Source of the DNA: Microbacterium sp. MYb66
GTDB lineage: Bacteria; Actinomycetota; Actinomycetes; Actinomycetales; Microbacteriaceae
NCBI RefSeq assembly: GCF_002979435.1
Contig: NZ_PCOV01000005.1
Coordinates: 186,001 to 250,000 of the forward strand
Direction: 5' to 3'
Length of the DNA stretch: 64,000 nucleotides
Below the pieces are notes generated by a model. The model searched no databases, was not told where the DNA came from, and saw only the letters and a list, made by a program, of their open reading frames with translations. This document shows positions 45,708-54,448 of this stretch, piece after piece. Position 1 is the stretch's first letter. Each line of letters starts with the position of its first letter. Made by a program: the position numbers and the translations under genes.

Positions 45708-46460
45708 CTAGAGGTGCGCGTCGGCGGGCACCGGTGCGGTGTTCGCGACGGCATCCAGCCATTCTTCGAACACGTCGGAGGCGACGCGTTCGAGGAGCGC
45801 CCCGTGCTGGCGGGCCTGCTCGCGGACGTCGCGAGGGTCGATGCCGGTGTGGGCGAGCTCGTGGGCGTGCCCCACCAGCCAGCGCTCGATCGCGCGATGG
45901 TCCGCCTCGAGGTGGAACTGCAGCGCGAGCACGGTGTCGGTGCTGAACGCCTGGTGCGGGAATCGCCGGGTGCGGGCGAGGTGCCGCGCTCCCTCCGGGA
46001 TCGTGAACTCGTCGCCGTGCCAGTGCAGGACGGGTGCGCCGCGCAGGGCGCGCAGCGGCGAGTCGAGGCCGGCCTCGGTGAGCTCCAGCGCGCCGTAGCC
46101 GATCTCGACCTCGCCCGTCGCGCGGACCGTCGCGCCCAATGCCTCGGCGATGAGCTGCGCCCCCAGGCAGATGCCCAGCATCGGTCGTCCGCCGTGCAGG
46201 CGCCGCGCGACCGCGGCCTTCGAATCGCGCAGGAGCGGGTAGGACTCCACGTCGTACACGCCGAGGGTGCCGCCGAGCACGATCAGCAGGTCGGCGGCGT
46301 CCACGGCTGCGGGGTCGATCTCGTCCACCCCGACGTCGACGTACTCCACGCGGTATCCGTTTTCGACGAGGATCCGGTCGAGGATCCCCAGGTCCTCGAA
46401 CTGGATGTGCCGGAGCGCGAGTGCGGTCCTCGACGGCGCGGGCGTGGGCTTGTTCGACAT
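45708..46460 (-). CDS. Class-I glutamine amidotransferase-like protein
   Basis: 250 residues of the GMP-synthase-like GATase fold: nucleophile Cys in LGICLGAQ (about residue 97) and catalytic His-x-Glu in QFHLEAD (about 182). Stand-alone proteins of this type act on small amides, often gamma-glutamyl compounds; there is no partner synthase gene nearby. GGAG lies 5 nt before the ATG. It is divergent from a PLP-homeostasis gene and shares its control region. Confidence 0.87.
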   Translation of the reverse strand: MSNKPTPAPSRTALALRHIQFEDLGILDRILVENGYRVEYVDVGVDEIDPAAVDAADLLIVLGGTLGVYDVESYPLLRDSKAAVARRLHGGRPMLGICLGAQLIAEALGATVRATGEVEIGYGALELTEAGLDSPLRALRGAPVLHWHGDEFTIPEGARHLARTRRFPHQAFSTDTVLALQFHLEADHRAIERWLVGHAHELAHTGIDPRDVREQARQHGALLERVASDVFEEWLDAVANTAPVPADAHL

Positions 46461-46487
46461 GGGACTCCAGACTCTTGATGCATCGAG

Positions 46488-46517
46488 TGATATATTTGGC
46501 CTATGCCAAAAATATCA
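46488..46517. promoter_or_regulatory. Operator-like inverted repeat covering the yggS start
   Basis: Arms of 13 nt (46488-46500 and 46505-46517), 12 of them matching, flank CTAT. The left arm contains TATATT (46491-46496), the -10 of the plus-strand gene whose ATG comes 6 nt later. The right arm lies in the first codons. A repressor bound here would block transcription initiation of the PLP-homeostasis gene and perhaps of the divergent GATase gene. Confidence 0.6.
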
Positions 46518-47297
46518 CAGTCGGGACAGGATGATCCGAGGGCTGTGGACGAGCGCTACGCGACCGCCGTCACCGTCGCGGACTTCACACGCAACGCCGC
46601 CGCCGTGCGGCTGCGCATCGCCGACGCGGCGCGGCGCGCGGGACGCTCTCCGCACGACGTGACGCTGCTGCCCGTGAGCAAGACCGTCCCCACCGACCGG
46701 GTACGGGTCGCGATCGATTCCGGCATGCGGATGCTCGGCGAGAACAAGGTGCAGGAGGCCCTGCGCAAGCACGGCGAGACCGCCGACCTCGATGTCTCCT
46801 GGTCGATCATCGGGCACCTGCAGACCAACAAGGCCAGAGACGTCGCTTCGTTCGCGACCGAGTTCCAGGCGTTGGATCGGCTGCGCGTCGCCGAAGCACT
46901 CGACCGTCGCCTGCGGGCCGCGGGGCGCACCCTCGACGTGTTCGTGCAGGTGAACACCTCGGCGGAGGATTCCAAGTTCGGCATGCCGCCGGAGGAGCTC
47001 CCGACTTTCCTCGAGGCGCTGCCCTCCTACGAGACGCTTCGGGTTCGCGGCCTGATGACCCTCGCGCTCCTCACACCCGACGACGCCCGCGTGCGGGAGT
47101 GCTTCTCCCTCCTTCGCGCGCTGCGCGACCGGGCCAGAGAAGACGCCCCCGATCTCATCGGCGCGGGCGAGCTGTCGATGGGCATGTCCGGCGACTACGA
47201 GATCGCCGTGGAGGAGGGGGCGACCTGCGTGCGCGTCGGGCAGGCGATCTTCGGAGCCCGGTCGCTCCCCGACAGCCACTACTGGCCGGAGGGCTGA
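46503..47297 (+). CDS. YggS/PLPBP-family PLP-homeostasis protein
   Basis: 264 residues, alanine-racemase-like barrel of the PROSC/YggS family. The PLP Lys is in LLPVSKTVP, followed by GENKVQEA, IGHLQTNK and the phosphate-binding end GMSGDYEIAVEEG. It carries PLP and buffers its free level. The N-terminal 30 residues before the family start are extra; a GTG at 46545 could be the true start, but the leaderless ATG at 46503 has a good -10. This is probably a second copy in the genome, outside the cell-division cluster where actinobacteria usually keep it. Confidence 0.87.
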   Translation: MPKISQSGQDDPRAVDERYATAVTVADFTRNAAAVRLRIADAARRAGRSPHDVTLLPVSKTVPTDRVRVAIDSGMRMLGENKVQEALRKHGETADLDVSWSIIGHLQTNKARDVASFATEFQALDRLRVAEALDRRLRAAGRTLDVFVQVNTSAEDSKFGMPPEELPTFLEALPSYETLRVRGLMTLALLTPDDARVRECFSLLRALRDRAREDAPDLIGAGELSMGMSGDYEIAVEEGATCVRVGQAIFGARSLPDSHYWPEG

Positions 47298-47309
47298 GCG
47301 CCACCCGGT

Positions 47310-47516
47310 TCAGTCGTCGGTGCGGAATCCCGCCGGCTTGTGGGTGCCGTCGCAGAACGGCTTGAGCGCCGAGAGGCCGCAGCGGCACAGGGCCACGGTG
47401 CGCCGGTGCGGTGCGATCGGCTCTCCGTCGGCGGTGCGCAGCTCGACGTCGCCGCGCACGAGCAGCGGCCCGTCGGGGTAGGGCGTGATCGTCGCGGGCT
47501 CTCGTCTGCCGCTCAC
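47310..47516 (-). CDS. CDGSH iron-sulfur domain protein
   Basis: 68 residues with the [2Fe-2S] ligands of the CDGSH type, C-x-C-x-x-S...P-F-C-D-G-x-H (CRCGLSALKPFCDGTH). The GTG start shares GTGA with the stop of the iron-enzyme gene upstream. Likely a small redox or cluster-transfer partner of that enzyme. Confidence 0.88.
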   Translation of the reverse strand: MSGRREPATITPYPDGPLLVRGDVELRTADGEPIAPHRRTVALCRCGLSALKPFCDGTHKPAGFRTDD

Positions 47517-48562
47517 GATGCCACCCGCGTGCGCAGCGACGACGCACCCGCCGACCAGGCCTCCAGGGTGCGCGCGCCCGCCCAGCCGTCCACCGTCAGA
47601 CATGCGGCCGCCCCGAACAGGATGTCGGGCAGCAGCTCGGGGTGATCCTCTGCGAGGCTCCCGGCGAGGTCGCGGCCGGCGATCTGCTCGTGCACGGCAT
47701 CCGCTTCGACGTGCTCGTCGAAGTACTCCGCGACATCGGGGTCGAAGCCCAGCCGGCGAAGCCCGTCCGCATACAGCCGGCACGGGATGGACGAGGTCAT
47801 CTCGTAGGCGGCGAGGTGCCCGACGATCGCTCCGACCAGGCGGCGGTTGAGGCCGAACATCGACATCATGTTGAGCGACGCGAGGGTGAGGGCGGGCAGG
47901 TCGTCGATGTATGCGCCGTAGGTGTCGTCGAGGCCCGCGGCTCGCATCGCCTGCGCGAAGAGCTCGGCGTGCACGCGCTGCGGACGACCTCCGCCGTACT
48001 CGTCGGACTGGATCTCGACGAGTGCGGCCTTGGCGCGCCCCTCCAGCCGCGGGATCGCCCACGAATGCGGGTCCGCCTCGCGCAGCGTGTACGCCGAGCG
48101 CTGGATGAGCATCTCCTGCGCCTGTTCCTCCGTGGCCTTCTTCGCGAAGTACCGCGACAGGCTCGGACCGGTGTCGGCCGCCGCGAGAGCGAAGAGGGAG
48201 CGGCTCACGGCGTCCGCCGTGGCGGCGGGGAGCTCGGGCACCGGGACGGTCTCGCGCAGGGAAAGCTCGAACGCGTCTTCCAGGATGCGCCGCGTCGTGA
48301 CGAGGGCGGGGTCCCACTCCAACGCGGGATCCAGCTGCGGGAGGGAGCCGTAGGCCGAGGCGTACAGGACGAAGAGCGCGAGCTGGATGTCGTCGTCGCG
48401 GACGATGTCGTCGGTCGTCGCGACCGCGTCGACGGCGAGGGCGGTGTGGTCCGACGCGTCCGCGTCGCCACCGGTGAGGCGGGAGAGGACGGCGCTGCTG
48501 AGGGGTCCGCGGTCGCGGAAGGCGACGGACGTGCCGGCGGATGCCGGGGCGGATGCGGTCAT
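47513..48562 (-). CDS. Iron-containing redox enzyme, haem-oxygenase-like fold
   Basis: 349 residues from the ATG at 48562 (GGAG 8 nt upstream; an earlier in-frame start is less likely). The all-helical sequence carries the spaced Glu/His/Asp ligands of the haem-oxygenase-like di-iron oxidases (QSDEYGGGRPQRVHAELF, EYFDEHVEADAVHEQIAG). Members of the family cleave C-C or C-N bonds of small substrates with O2. Coupled to the CDGSH protein, which may supply electrons. It diverges from a DUF427 gene. Confidence 0.85.
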   Translation of the reverse strand: MTASAPASAGTSVAFRDRGPLSSAVLSRLTGGDADASDHTALAVDAVATTDDIVRDDDIQLALFVLYASAYGSLPQLDPALEWDPALVTTRRILEDAFELSLRETVPVPELPAATADAVSRSLFALAAADTGPSLSRYFAKKATEEQAQEMLIQRSAYTLREADPHSWAIPRLEGRAKAALVEIQSDEYGGGRPQRVHAELFAQAMRAAGLDDTYGAYIDDLPALTLASLNMMSMFGLNRRLVGAIVGHLAAYEMTSSIPCRLYADGLRRLGFDPDVAEYFDEHVEADAVHEQIAGRDLAGSLAEDHPELLPDILFGAAACLTVDGWAGARTLEAWSAGASSLRTRVAS

Positions 48563-48869
48563 GGTTCGGGCTCCGATCGATGCGTTCCCTCGCATCCTGT
48601 CTCCCGGACGACGGGAGTTCCAGGGACTTGACTCCGAGGTCCGGGAGAGGCATGCGGAACGTCGCCGTGCTCCGCGGCCGTCGCGGAACGGCGTCGGAGG
48701 TCACGCGAGGAAATGAGTCGTCATCACGGGGAACCTCGTGACCGTTCTCCCGCCGAGTGGGACTTATATGGGCGTACGACGCGCCGGGAAGGGCGCCGAG
48801 GGGGCACGTCTCCTCCGGCGCGTCGATCCGCCCACCGCATCCGAACACCCGCACACCCGAGGAGCGACC
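48563..48869. promoter_or_regulatory. Divergent control region of the iron enzyme and the DUF427/ABC operon
   Basis: The 307-bp gap holds no gene. It contains TCACGGGG-AA-CCTCGTGA (48724-48741), an 18-bp near-palindrome with one mismatch, and an A/T-rich TTATAT (48764-48769) that could be the -10 of the plus-strand operon. Other promoter elements are not clear. Confidence 0.5.
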
Positions 48870-49244
48870 ATGTCCGACACCACCGCAGAGCGCACCCACA
48901 GCGTCACCACCGAGCCCGCCGTCCACCGCGTGCGCGTGCTCGCCGGAGACCAGGTGCTCGCCGACTCCACGCGCGCCGTCGTGCTGCACGAGACGAACCA
49001 CGCCGACCGCTACTACCTGCCGCGCGAAGACGTGAACTGGGACCTGCTGCAGGAGACGTCCTCGGCGAGCCACTGTCCCGTCAAGGGAGACGCCGACGAC
49101 TACTGGTCACTGAAGAGCGACCCCGACACCGACGTCGCCTGGTCGTACCCGACCCCGTTCGACTACCTGCAGTCGATCGCCGGCCACGTCGCCTTCTACT
49201 CCGAGCGCGTCCAGGTGGACGCCGCCGAACTCCTGCCGCGGTAA
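48870..49244 (+). CDS. DUF427 domain protein (first copy)
   Basis: 124 residues, one DUF427 domain with its conserved blocks (RYYLPREDVNWDLL, HCPVKGDADDYWSL, VAWSYPTP, GHVAFY). The family's chemistry is unknown. It stands first in the operon with the peptide-type importer and has a paralogue at 55692. GGAG lies 4-5 nt before the ATG. Confidence 0.9.
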   Translation: MSDTTAERTHSVTTEPAVHRVRVLAGDQVLADSTRAVVLHETNHADRYYLPREDVNWDLLQETSSASHCPVKGDADDYWSLKSDPDTDVAWSYPTPFDYLQSIAGHVAFYSERVQVDAAELLPR

Positions 49245-49272
49245 CCCCGCACCCGAACCAAGGACACCGCCC

Positions 49273-50826
49273 ATGACCGTTCTCCTCTCGCCCCCGACCG
49301 GCCACCGCCGACCACTGTCGATCGTCGCCGCCCTGAGCGTGACCCTCCTGGCGCTCGCCGGATGCGCGACCGCCACCCCCTCCGACACCTCGACGGATGC
49401 GGCGACCGCGGTCTACCGCATCGGCATCAGCGACCCGGGTGCCGAACTCGACCCCCTCACGGTCGCCGACGGCGACGCGCAGCTGATCACGGGTCTCGTC
49501 ACGGAGCAGCTCGTGAGCTTCACCGCCGACGGCGAGGCGCTGCCGCGTCTCGCGACCGAGTGGGAGGCATCCGCCGACGGCCTCACCTGGACCTTCGCGC
49601 TGCGCGACGGCGCGACGTTCAACGACGGCGACCCCGTGACGGCCGCCGACGTCGTCGCGACGTTCGACGCGATCATCGGCGACGACAGCGTCTCGCCGGC
49701 GAAGAGCGCGTTCGCGGGCATCCTCGACTCGGTCGCCGCGGCCGACGACAGCACGGTGACGTTCACGCTCGCCCGCCCGTTCTCGGACTTCCCGCGGCTC
49801 CTCGCGGGCAACAACACCGGCATCCTGCCCGCCGACTACGAGCCGGGGACCTGGCTGGAGAATCCGGTCGGCGCCGGCCAGTTCCTGCTCGAGGACTACG
49901 AGGTCGGCCAGAGCGTCACCTACGTGAAGAACCCGGACTACTGGAACGCGGACCAGATCCGACTCGACGGCATCGAGTTGAAGGTCTACAAGGACCCGCA
50001 GGCGATCGTGCTCGCATTCCAGGCCGACGAGATCGACCGCATCACCGTCTCGCCCGAGGTGCTCGCGACCGTGAACGTCGACGACTACGACACCCTCTCC
50101 GCCGGATACAGCCACTTCTACGGCATCCACCTCAACGTCACCGAGGCGCCGTTCGACGACGTGACGATTCGACAGGCGCTGGCCTGGGCGATCGACCGCG
50201 ACGCGATCGTCGACCTCGTGTTCGGGGGAACCGCGTCGGTCGGCAACGACTTCCCGGTGCTGCCCGACTACCTGCCCCAGCCGGTCGACATCGAGCAGCG
50301 CGAACAGGACCTGGACAAGGTCGCGGATCTGCTCGGCGGACGCACGGTGTCGTTCACGATCACCACCTCGTTCCAGCTGTACGGCGAGGTGCTGCAGCAG
50401 CAGCTCAACGCGATCGACGGCTTCGACGTGAAGCTGGAGGTGCTGTCGGACGAGCAGTACTACGCCGAGGGCGACGACTCGCCCTGGCTGAACGCGCCGC
50501 TCACCATCACGAGCTGGGGCAAGCGCGTGCCTTCGCAGTACTACGGACTGTTCTACGCCGAGGGTGCGGCCTGGAACGCCGCGCACTACGCCAACCCCGA
50601 GCTGGGTGCCCTCGTCGCCGACTTCGATGCCACGACCAACGAAGCCGAGCGCGAGCAGCTGCTCACCGAGATCTCGCAGACGGAGTGGACGGATGCGCCG
50701 ACCCTGATCCCCGCCCTGGTGCGCTCCGAGGTGCTGCAGAGCAAGCGGATCTCCGGCGAGTTCATCGCGCCGATCGACTTCTGGTCGGGCTACAACTTCG
50801 CCGGCATCTCGATCGAGAGCGAGTGA
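49273..50826 (+). CDS. Peptide/nickel-family ABC substrate-binding lipoprotein (family 5)
   Basis: 517 residues with signal peptide and lipobox LAGC (Cys about residue 35). The mature protein is a family-5 binder (LVTEQLVSFTADGEALPRLA, then LTWTFALRDGATFNDGDPV), the class that binds oligopeptides, opines, nickel or other larger ligands. Second gene of the operon. The ligand is unknown; the flavin monooxygenases further on make an organosulfur or small heterocyclic compound plausible. Confidence 0.92.
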   Translation: MTVLLSPPTGHRRPLSIVAALSVTLLALAGCATATPSDTSTDAATAVYRIGISDPGAELDPLTVADGDAQLITGLVTEQLVSFTADGEALPRLATEWEASADGLTWTFALRDGATFNDGDPVTAADVVATFDAIIGDDSVSPAKSAFAGILDSVAAADDSTVTFTLARPFSDFPRLLAGNNTGILPADYEPGTWLENPVGAGQFLLEDYEVGQSVTYVKNPDYWNADQIRLDGIELKVYKDPQAIVLAFQADEIDRITVSPEVLATVNVDDYDTLSAGYSHFYGIHLNVTEAPFDDVTIRQALAWAIDRDAIVDLVFGGTASVGNDFPVLPDYLPQPVDIEQREQDLDKVADLLGGRTVSFTITTSFQLYGEVLQQQLNAIDGFDVKLEVLSDEQYYAEGDDSPWLNAPLTITSWGKRVPSQYYGLFYAEGAAWNAAHYANPELGALVADFDATTNEAEREQLLTEISQTEWTDAPTLIPALVRSEVLQSKRISGEFIAPIDFWSGYNFAGISIESE

Positions 50827-50829
50827 GCC

Positions 50830-51873
50830 ATGACCGTCGGTCTCTCGTCGGGCGGGAACGCCTCGTCGGCGTCGTCCGCCCGGCGGGGGCTGGCGGTCCT
50901 CCGCGCGCGCCACACCCAGGTGCCGCGGCTGATCGGTCAGCGCCTCGTCCAGGTGCCGCTCGTGCTGCTCGTGGTGTCGGTGCTGGTGTTCTGGCTCATC
51001 GAGGTCGTGCCGGGAGATCCGGGCCGCAACGCGCTCGGCCAGTACGCGACCTCGGAGCAGGTGCAGGCCTGGAACCAGGCGCACGGCCTCACCGGGCCGC
51101 TCGTCGAGCGGTACTTCTCCTGGTTGCTCGGCTTCGTCACCGGAGACTGGGGCACGAGCCTGATCTACGGCGCCCCGGTGCGCGAGCTCGTGCTGGGCCG
51201 CCTGGGCAACTCGCTGTTCCTCGGTGCCGTGGCGTTCGTCATCCTGGTCCCGATCGCCCTGGCGCTGGGCGCGTTCCAGGCCCGACGCGAAGGGTCGCGC
51301 ACCGACCGCGCGCTCACGATCGCTCTGATGTCGCTCGCCTCGGTGCCGGAGTTCGTCGTCGGCGTGCTGCTGCTGATCGTGTTCAGCCTGGGGCTGAGGT
51401 GGTTCCCGATCCAGTCGTCGATCAGCCTCGACGGCCCGCCGGGGGAGGTGTTCCGCGCCCTGGTGCTGCCCGCCGTCACCCTGGCGCTCGGGTACCTCTC
51501 GGTGCTCGCGCGCATGACCCGCACGGGCGTGCTCGACACCCTCGACTCGCAGTACTACCGAACCGCCGTCATCAAGGGACTGCACGGTCCGCAGCTCGCG
51601 GTCGGGCACGTGGCGCGGAACGCCCTGATCCCCACCGTCTCCCTCCTGGGCATCTACGTCGGCACGCTGCTGGGCGGCAGCGCGATCGTCGAGACGCTCT
51701 TCGGCTATCCGGGACTCGGCGCGCTGCTCGTCTCGGCGACCGTCGAGAAGGACATCTTCCTGCTCGAGTCGGGGGTCATGGTCACCGGGGTCGTCGCCCT
51801 CCTGGCCCTCCTGATCACCGACATCGCCCTCGTGCTCATCGACCCGCGCGTGCGCTTCGACGAAGGGGAATGA
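50830..51873 (+). CDS. Peptide/nickel-family ABC permease (DppB type)
   Basis: 347 residues, six membrane segments and the DppB loop (PGDPGRNALGQ at the first loop, YYRTAVIKGL at the ATPase-contact loop). It forms half of the channel and starts 3 bp after the binding-protein gene. Confidence 0.93.
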   Translation: MTVGLSSGGNASSASSARRGLAVLRARHTQVPRLIGQRLVQVPLVLLVVSVLVFWLIEVVPGDPGRNALGQYATSEQVQAWNQAHGLTGPLVERYFSWLLGFVTGDWGTSLIYGAPVRELVLGRLGNSLFLGAVAFVILVPIALALGAFQARREGSRTDRALTIALMSLASVPEFVVGVLLLIVFSLGLRWFPIQSSISLDGPPGEVFRALVLPAVTLALGYLSVLARMTRTGVLDTLDSQYYRTAVIKGLHGPQLAVGHVARNALIPTVSLLGIYVGTLLGGSAIVETLFGYPGLGALLVSATVEKDIFLLESGVMVTGVVALLALLITDIALVLIDPRVRFDEGE

Positions 51874-51874
51874 C

Positions 51875-52792
51875 ATGGCTCTCACCGAAGCGGTGCGCGG
51901 CTCCGACACGGCGATCGACGACGTCGACACGGATGCCGCTGCCGTCGGCATCCGCTCCGGCGCGGGATCCCGCGCCCCCCGGCCGCGTCGCTGGGGTGCA
52001 CTCCTGCGCCGGCCGACCTTCCTCCTCAGCGCCGTCATCGTGCTGTTCTGGGTGGCGGCGGCCGTGGGCTGGCGTCTGGTGGGCCTCGAGCCCTTCGCCG
52101 ACAGCGGCGCCCGCCTGTCGCCGCCGAGCGCGGACCACTGGTTCGGCACCGACCGCATCGGCCGTGACGTGTTCGCCCGGGTGCTCGCCGGTGCCGAGCC
52201 CGCCCTGCTGGTGGGGCCGCTCGGGGCCGCCCTCGCGACCGTGCTCGGCTCGACGCTCGGCCTGATCGCCGGATACCGCCGAGGGTGGGTCGACCAGCTC
52301 TTCATGCGGGGTTTCGACGTGTTCCTCACGCTGCCGACCCTGATCTTCCTGCTCGTGATCGTCGGTGCGTTCGGCGGCAGTCCGCCGACGATCATCGTGG
52401 CGGTCGGCATCCTGTTCGCCCCCGGCATCGCGCGCATCGTGCGGGCCGCCGTGCTCGTCGAGATGGGCAAGCAGTACGTCACGAGCGCGCGGATCCAGGG
52501 GGAGCACGCGGTCCGGATCGTGTTCCGCGAGCTGCTGCCGAACGTGTGGCCGCAGGTGCTCGTGCAGGCGACGCTGAGCGTGGCCGGGGCGATCTTCATC
52601 TCGTCGTCGCTGTCGTTCCTGGGCCTCGCGTCCGCCCCGCCGTCGCCGGACTGGGGCCTCGCCGTCAACGAGAACCGCACCTATCTGCAGGCGGCGTGGT
52701 GGACGCTCGCCTTCCCGACCCTCGCGATCGCGTCGCTCGTGGTCTCCCTCAACCTGATCGCAGACAATTTCCGAGAGGTGTTCCGACGATGA
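51875..52792 (+). CDS. Peptide/nickel-family ABC permease (DppC type)
   Basis: 305 residues with an acidic N-terminal tail and six segments; the DppC blocks HWFGTDRIGRDVFARVL and YVTSARIQGEHAVRIVFRELLP are present. It overlaps the ATPase gene by ATGA. Confidence 0.93.
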   Translation: MALTEAVRGSDTAIDDVDTDAAAVGIRSGAGSRAPRPRRWGALLRRPTFLLSAVIVLFWVAAAVGWRLVGLEPFADSGARLSPPSADHWFGTDRIGRDVFARVLAGAEPALLVGPLGAALATVLGSTLGLIAGYRRGWVDQLFMRGFDVFLTLPTLIFLLVIVGAFGGSPPTIIVAVGILFAPGIARIVRAAVLVEMGKQYVTSARIQGEHAVRIVFRELLPNVWPQVLVQATLSVAGAIFISSSLSFLGLASAPPSPDWGLAVNENRTYLQAAWWTLAFPTLAIASLVVSLNLIADNFREVFRR

Positions 52793-54351
52793 CCGAACCA
52801 CTGGTGAGCGTGCGCGGACTGACCGTCGACTACGTGGTCGAGGGGCGACGGCATCGAGCGGTCGACGGCGTCGACTTCGACATCGCACCGGGAGGATCGC
52901 TGGGGCTGGTCGGAGAGTCCGGCTCGGGCAAGAGCACCATCGCCTTCGCCCTGGCGCGGTACCTGCCGGCGGGCGCCGAGGTGCGTGCCGAGCGGCTGAC
53001 CGTCGCCGGACACGATGTCCGGGGGCTGGGCGCGAGAGCACTGCGCGACTACCGCCGCACCGCCATCGGCTTCGTGTACCAGGAACCGGCACGGGCGCTG
53101 AACCCCACGCGATCCGTCGGCAGCCAGGTCGCCGAGACCCATCGGCTGCGGGGGGTCCGCGCCGCCGCTGCGCGCACGGCGACCGTCGAGGCGTTCGCCG
53201 AGGTGGGTCTGCCCGACCCCGAGACGCTGGTGCACCGGTTCCCGCATGAGCTCTCCGGCGGGCAGCAGCAGCGCGTCGTGATCGCAATGGCGCTCGCCGC
53301 CGACCCCCGCCTGCTCATCCTCGACGAGCCCACCACGGGTCTCGACAGCCGCGTCGAAGCCGAGGTGATCGCGCTCGTCGACCGCCTGCGTCGTGAGCGC
53401 GGCTTCGCGACCCTGCTGATCAGCCACAACCTGCCTTTGGTGGCGAGCCACACCGAGCGGATCGGCGTCCTGGAGCACGGCATCCTCGTCGAGCACGGCG
53501 AAGCGGCCGGCGTCGTCGAGGCCCCGCTGCATCCGTACTCGCGGCTGCTCGTCGACGCCGTCCCCTCGCTCGACGCGCGCACGCGGCCGGTGGAGCCCGA
53601 GCACGCGCAGCCGCTGCTCTCGGTCCGCGGCGTCAGCAAGCGGTACGGCTCGCACCTCGCGCTCGACGGCGTCGACCTCGACATCGGTCGGGGCGAGGTG
53701 CTGGGCCTCGTCGGCGAATCCGGCAGCGGCAAGACCACGCTCGGACGGGTGATCGCGGGTCTCGCACGCGCGGAAGGCTCGGTGAGCCTCGAAGGATCGG
53801 ATGCCGCGGCCGCCGTGCCCGTGCAGTTCGTGTTCCAGAGTCCCGACGCGTCGCTCAACCCGCGTCGGACCGTGCGTCAGACCCTCACCCGCTCGATCCA
53901 GCTGCTGCACGGCGACACCGATGCCGAGGAGCTCGTGCTCTCGACCGGCCTCCCCGTCGACGTGCTCGACAAGCTGCCCGACGAGCTCTCCGGCGGACAG
54001 AAGCAGCGGGTCGCGATCGCCCGCGCGTTCGCCGGCCGCAGTCCGCTCGTGATCTGCGACGAGCCGACCTCGGCTCTCGACGTCAGCGTGCAGGCGCGCG
54101 TGCTCGACCTGCTCGTGGAGCTGCAGGAGCGCACCGGGGTGTCGTATCTCTTCATCACCCACGACCTCGCCGTCGTCCGCCGCATCGCGCACCGTGTCGC
54201 CGTGCTCAACGGCGGGCGCATCGTCGAGACCGGCGCGGTCGACGACGTGCTCGGCGATCCGCAGCATCCGTACTCGGCATCCCTCGTGGATGCCGCCCGC
54301 AGCCTGCGCGGCGAGACCACGCGGGGGCTCCGCGACGTCATCGCCGCATAG
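52789..54351 (+). CDS. Fused dual ATPase of the peptide-family ABC transporter
   Basis: 520 residues with two complete ATPase domains in one chain (DppD-DppF fusion). The first has GESGSGKST (about residue 42), LSGGQQQR and ILDEPTTG. The second has GESGSGKTT (about residue 309), LSGGQKQR and ICDEPTSALD. Such fusions are common in actinobacteria. It drives import through the two permeases upstream. Confidence 0.93.
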   Translation: MTEPLVSVRGLTVDYVVEGRRHRAVDGVDFDIAPGGSLGLVGESGSGKSTIAFALARYLPAGAEVRAERLTVAGHDVRGLGARALRDYRRTAIGFVYQEPARALNPTRSVGSQVAETHRLRGVRAAAARTATVEAFAEVGLPDPETLVHRFPHELSGGQQQRVVIAMALAADPRLLILDEPTTGLDSRVEAEVIALVDRLRRERGFATLLISHNLPLVASHTERIGVLEHGILVEHGEAAGVVEAPLHPYSRLLVDAVPSLDARTRPVEPEHAQPLLSVRGVSKRYGSHLALDGVDLDIGRGEVLGLVGESGSGKTTLGRVIAGLARAEGSVSLEGSDAAAAVPVQFVFQSPDASLNPRRTVRQTLTRSIQLLHGDTDAEELVLSTGLPVDVLDKLPDELSGGQKQRVAIARAFAGRSPLVICDEPTSALDVSVQARVLDLLVELQERTGVSYLFITHDLAVVRRIAHRVAVLNGGRIVETGAVDDVLGDPQHPYSASLVDAARSLRGETTRGLRDVIAA

Positions 54352-54360
54352 GTCGCGAAG

Positions 54361-54395
54361 GACCGGGCGCGACCAGCGGGTGGTCGCGCCCGGTC
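54361..54395. terminator. Bidirectional terminator between the ATPase and catalase genes
   Basis: A perfect 15-bp stem (54361-54375 with 54381-54395) with a 5-nt loop lies between two converging genes. Confidence 0.87.
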
Positions 54396-54448
54396 GTCTC
54401 CCTCCTGCGCCGTGCACAACTCAGCGGTACACAACTCAGGAGAGGGGC

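Noticed and set aside
49081..52680. Very long open frame on the minus strand across the peptide-type importer genes
   Set aside because: It is antisense to four clear ABC genes, is Arg/Asp/Glu-rich in the manner of shadow frames in GC-rich DNA, and contains no recognisable domain.
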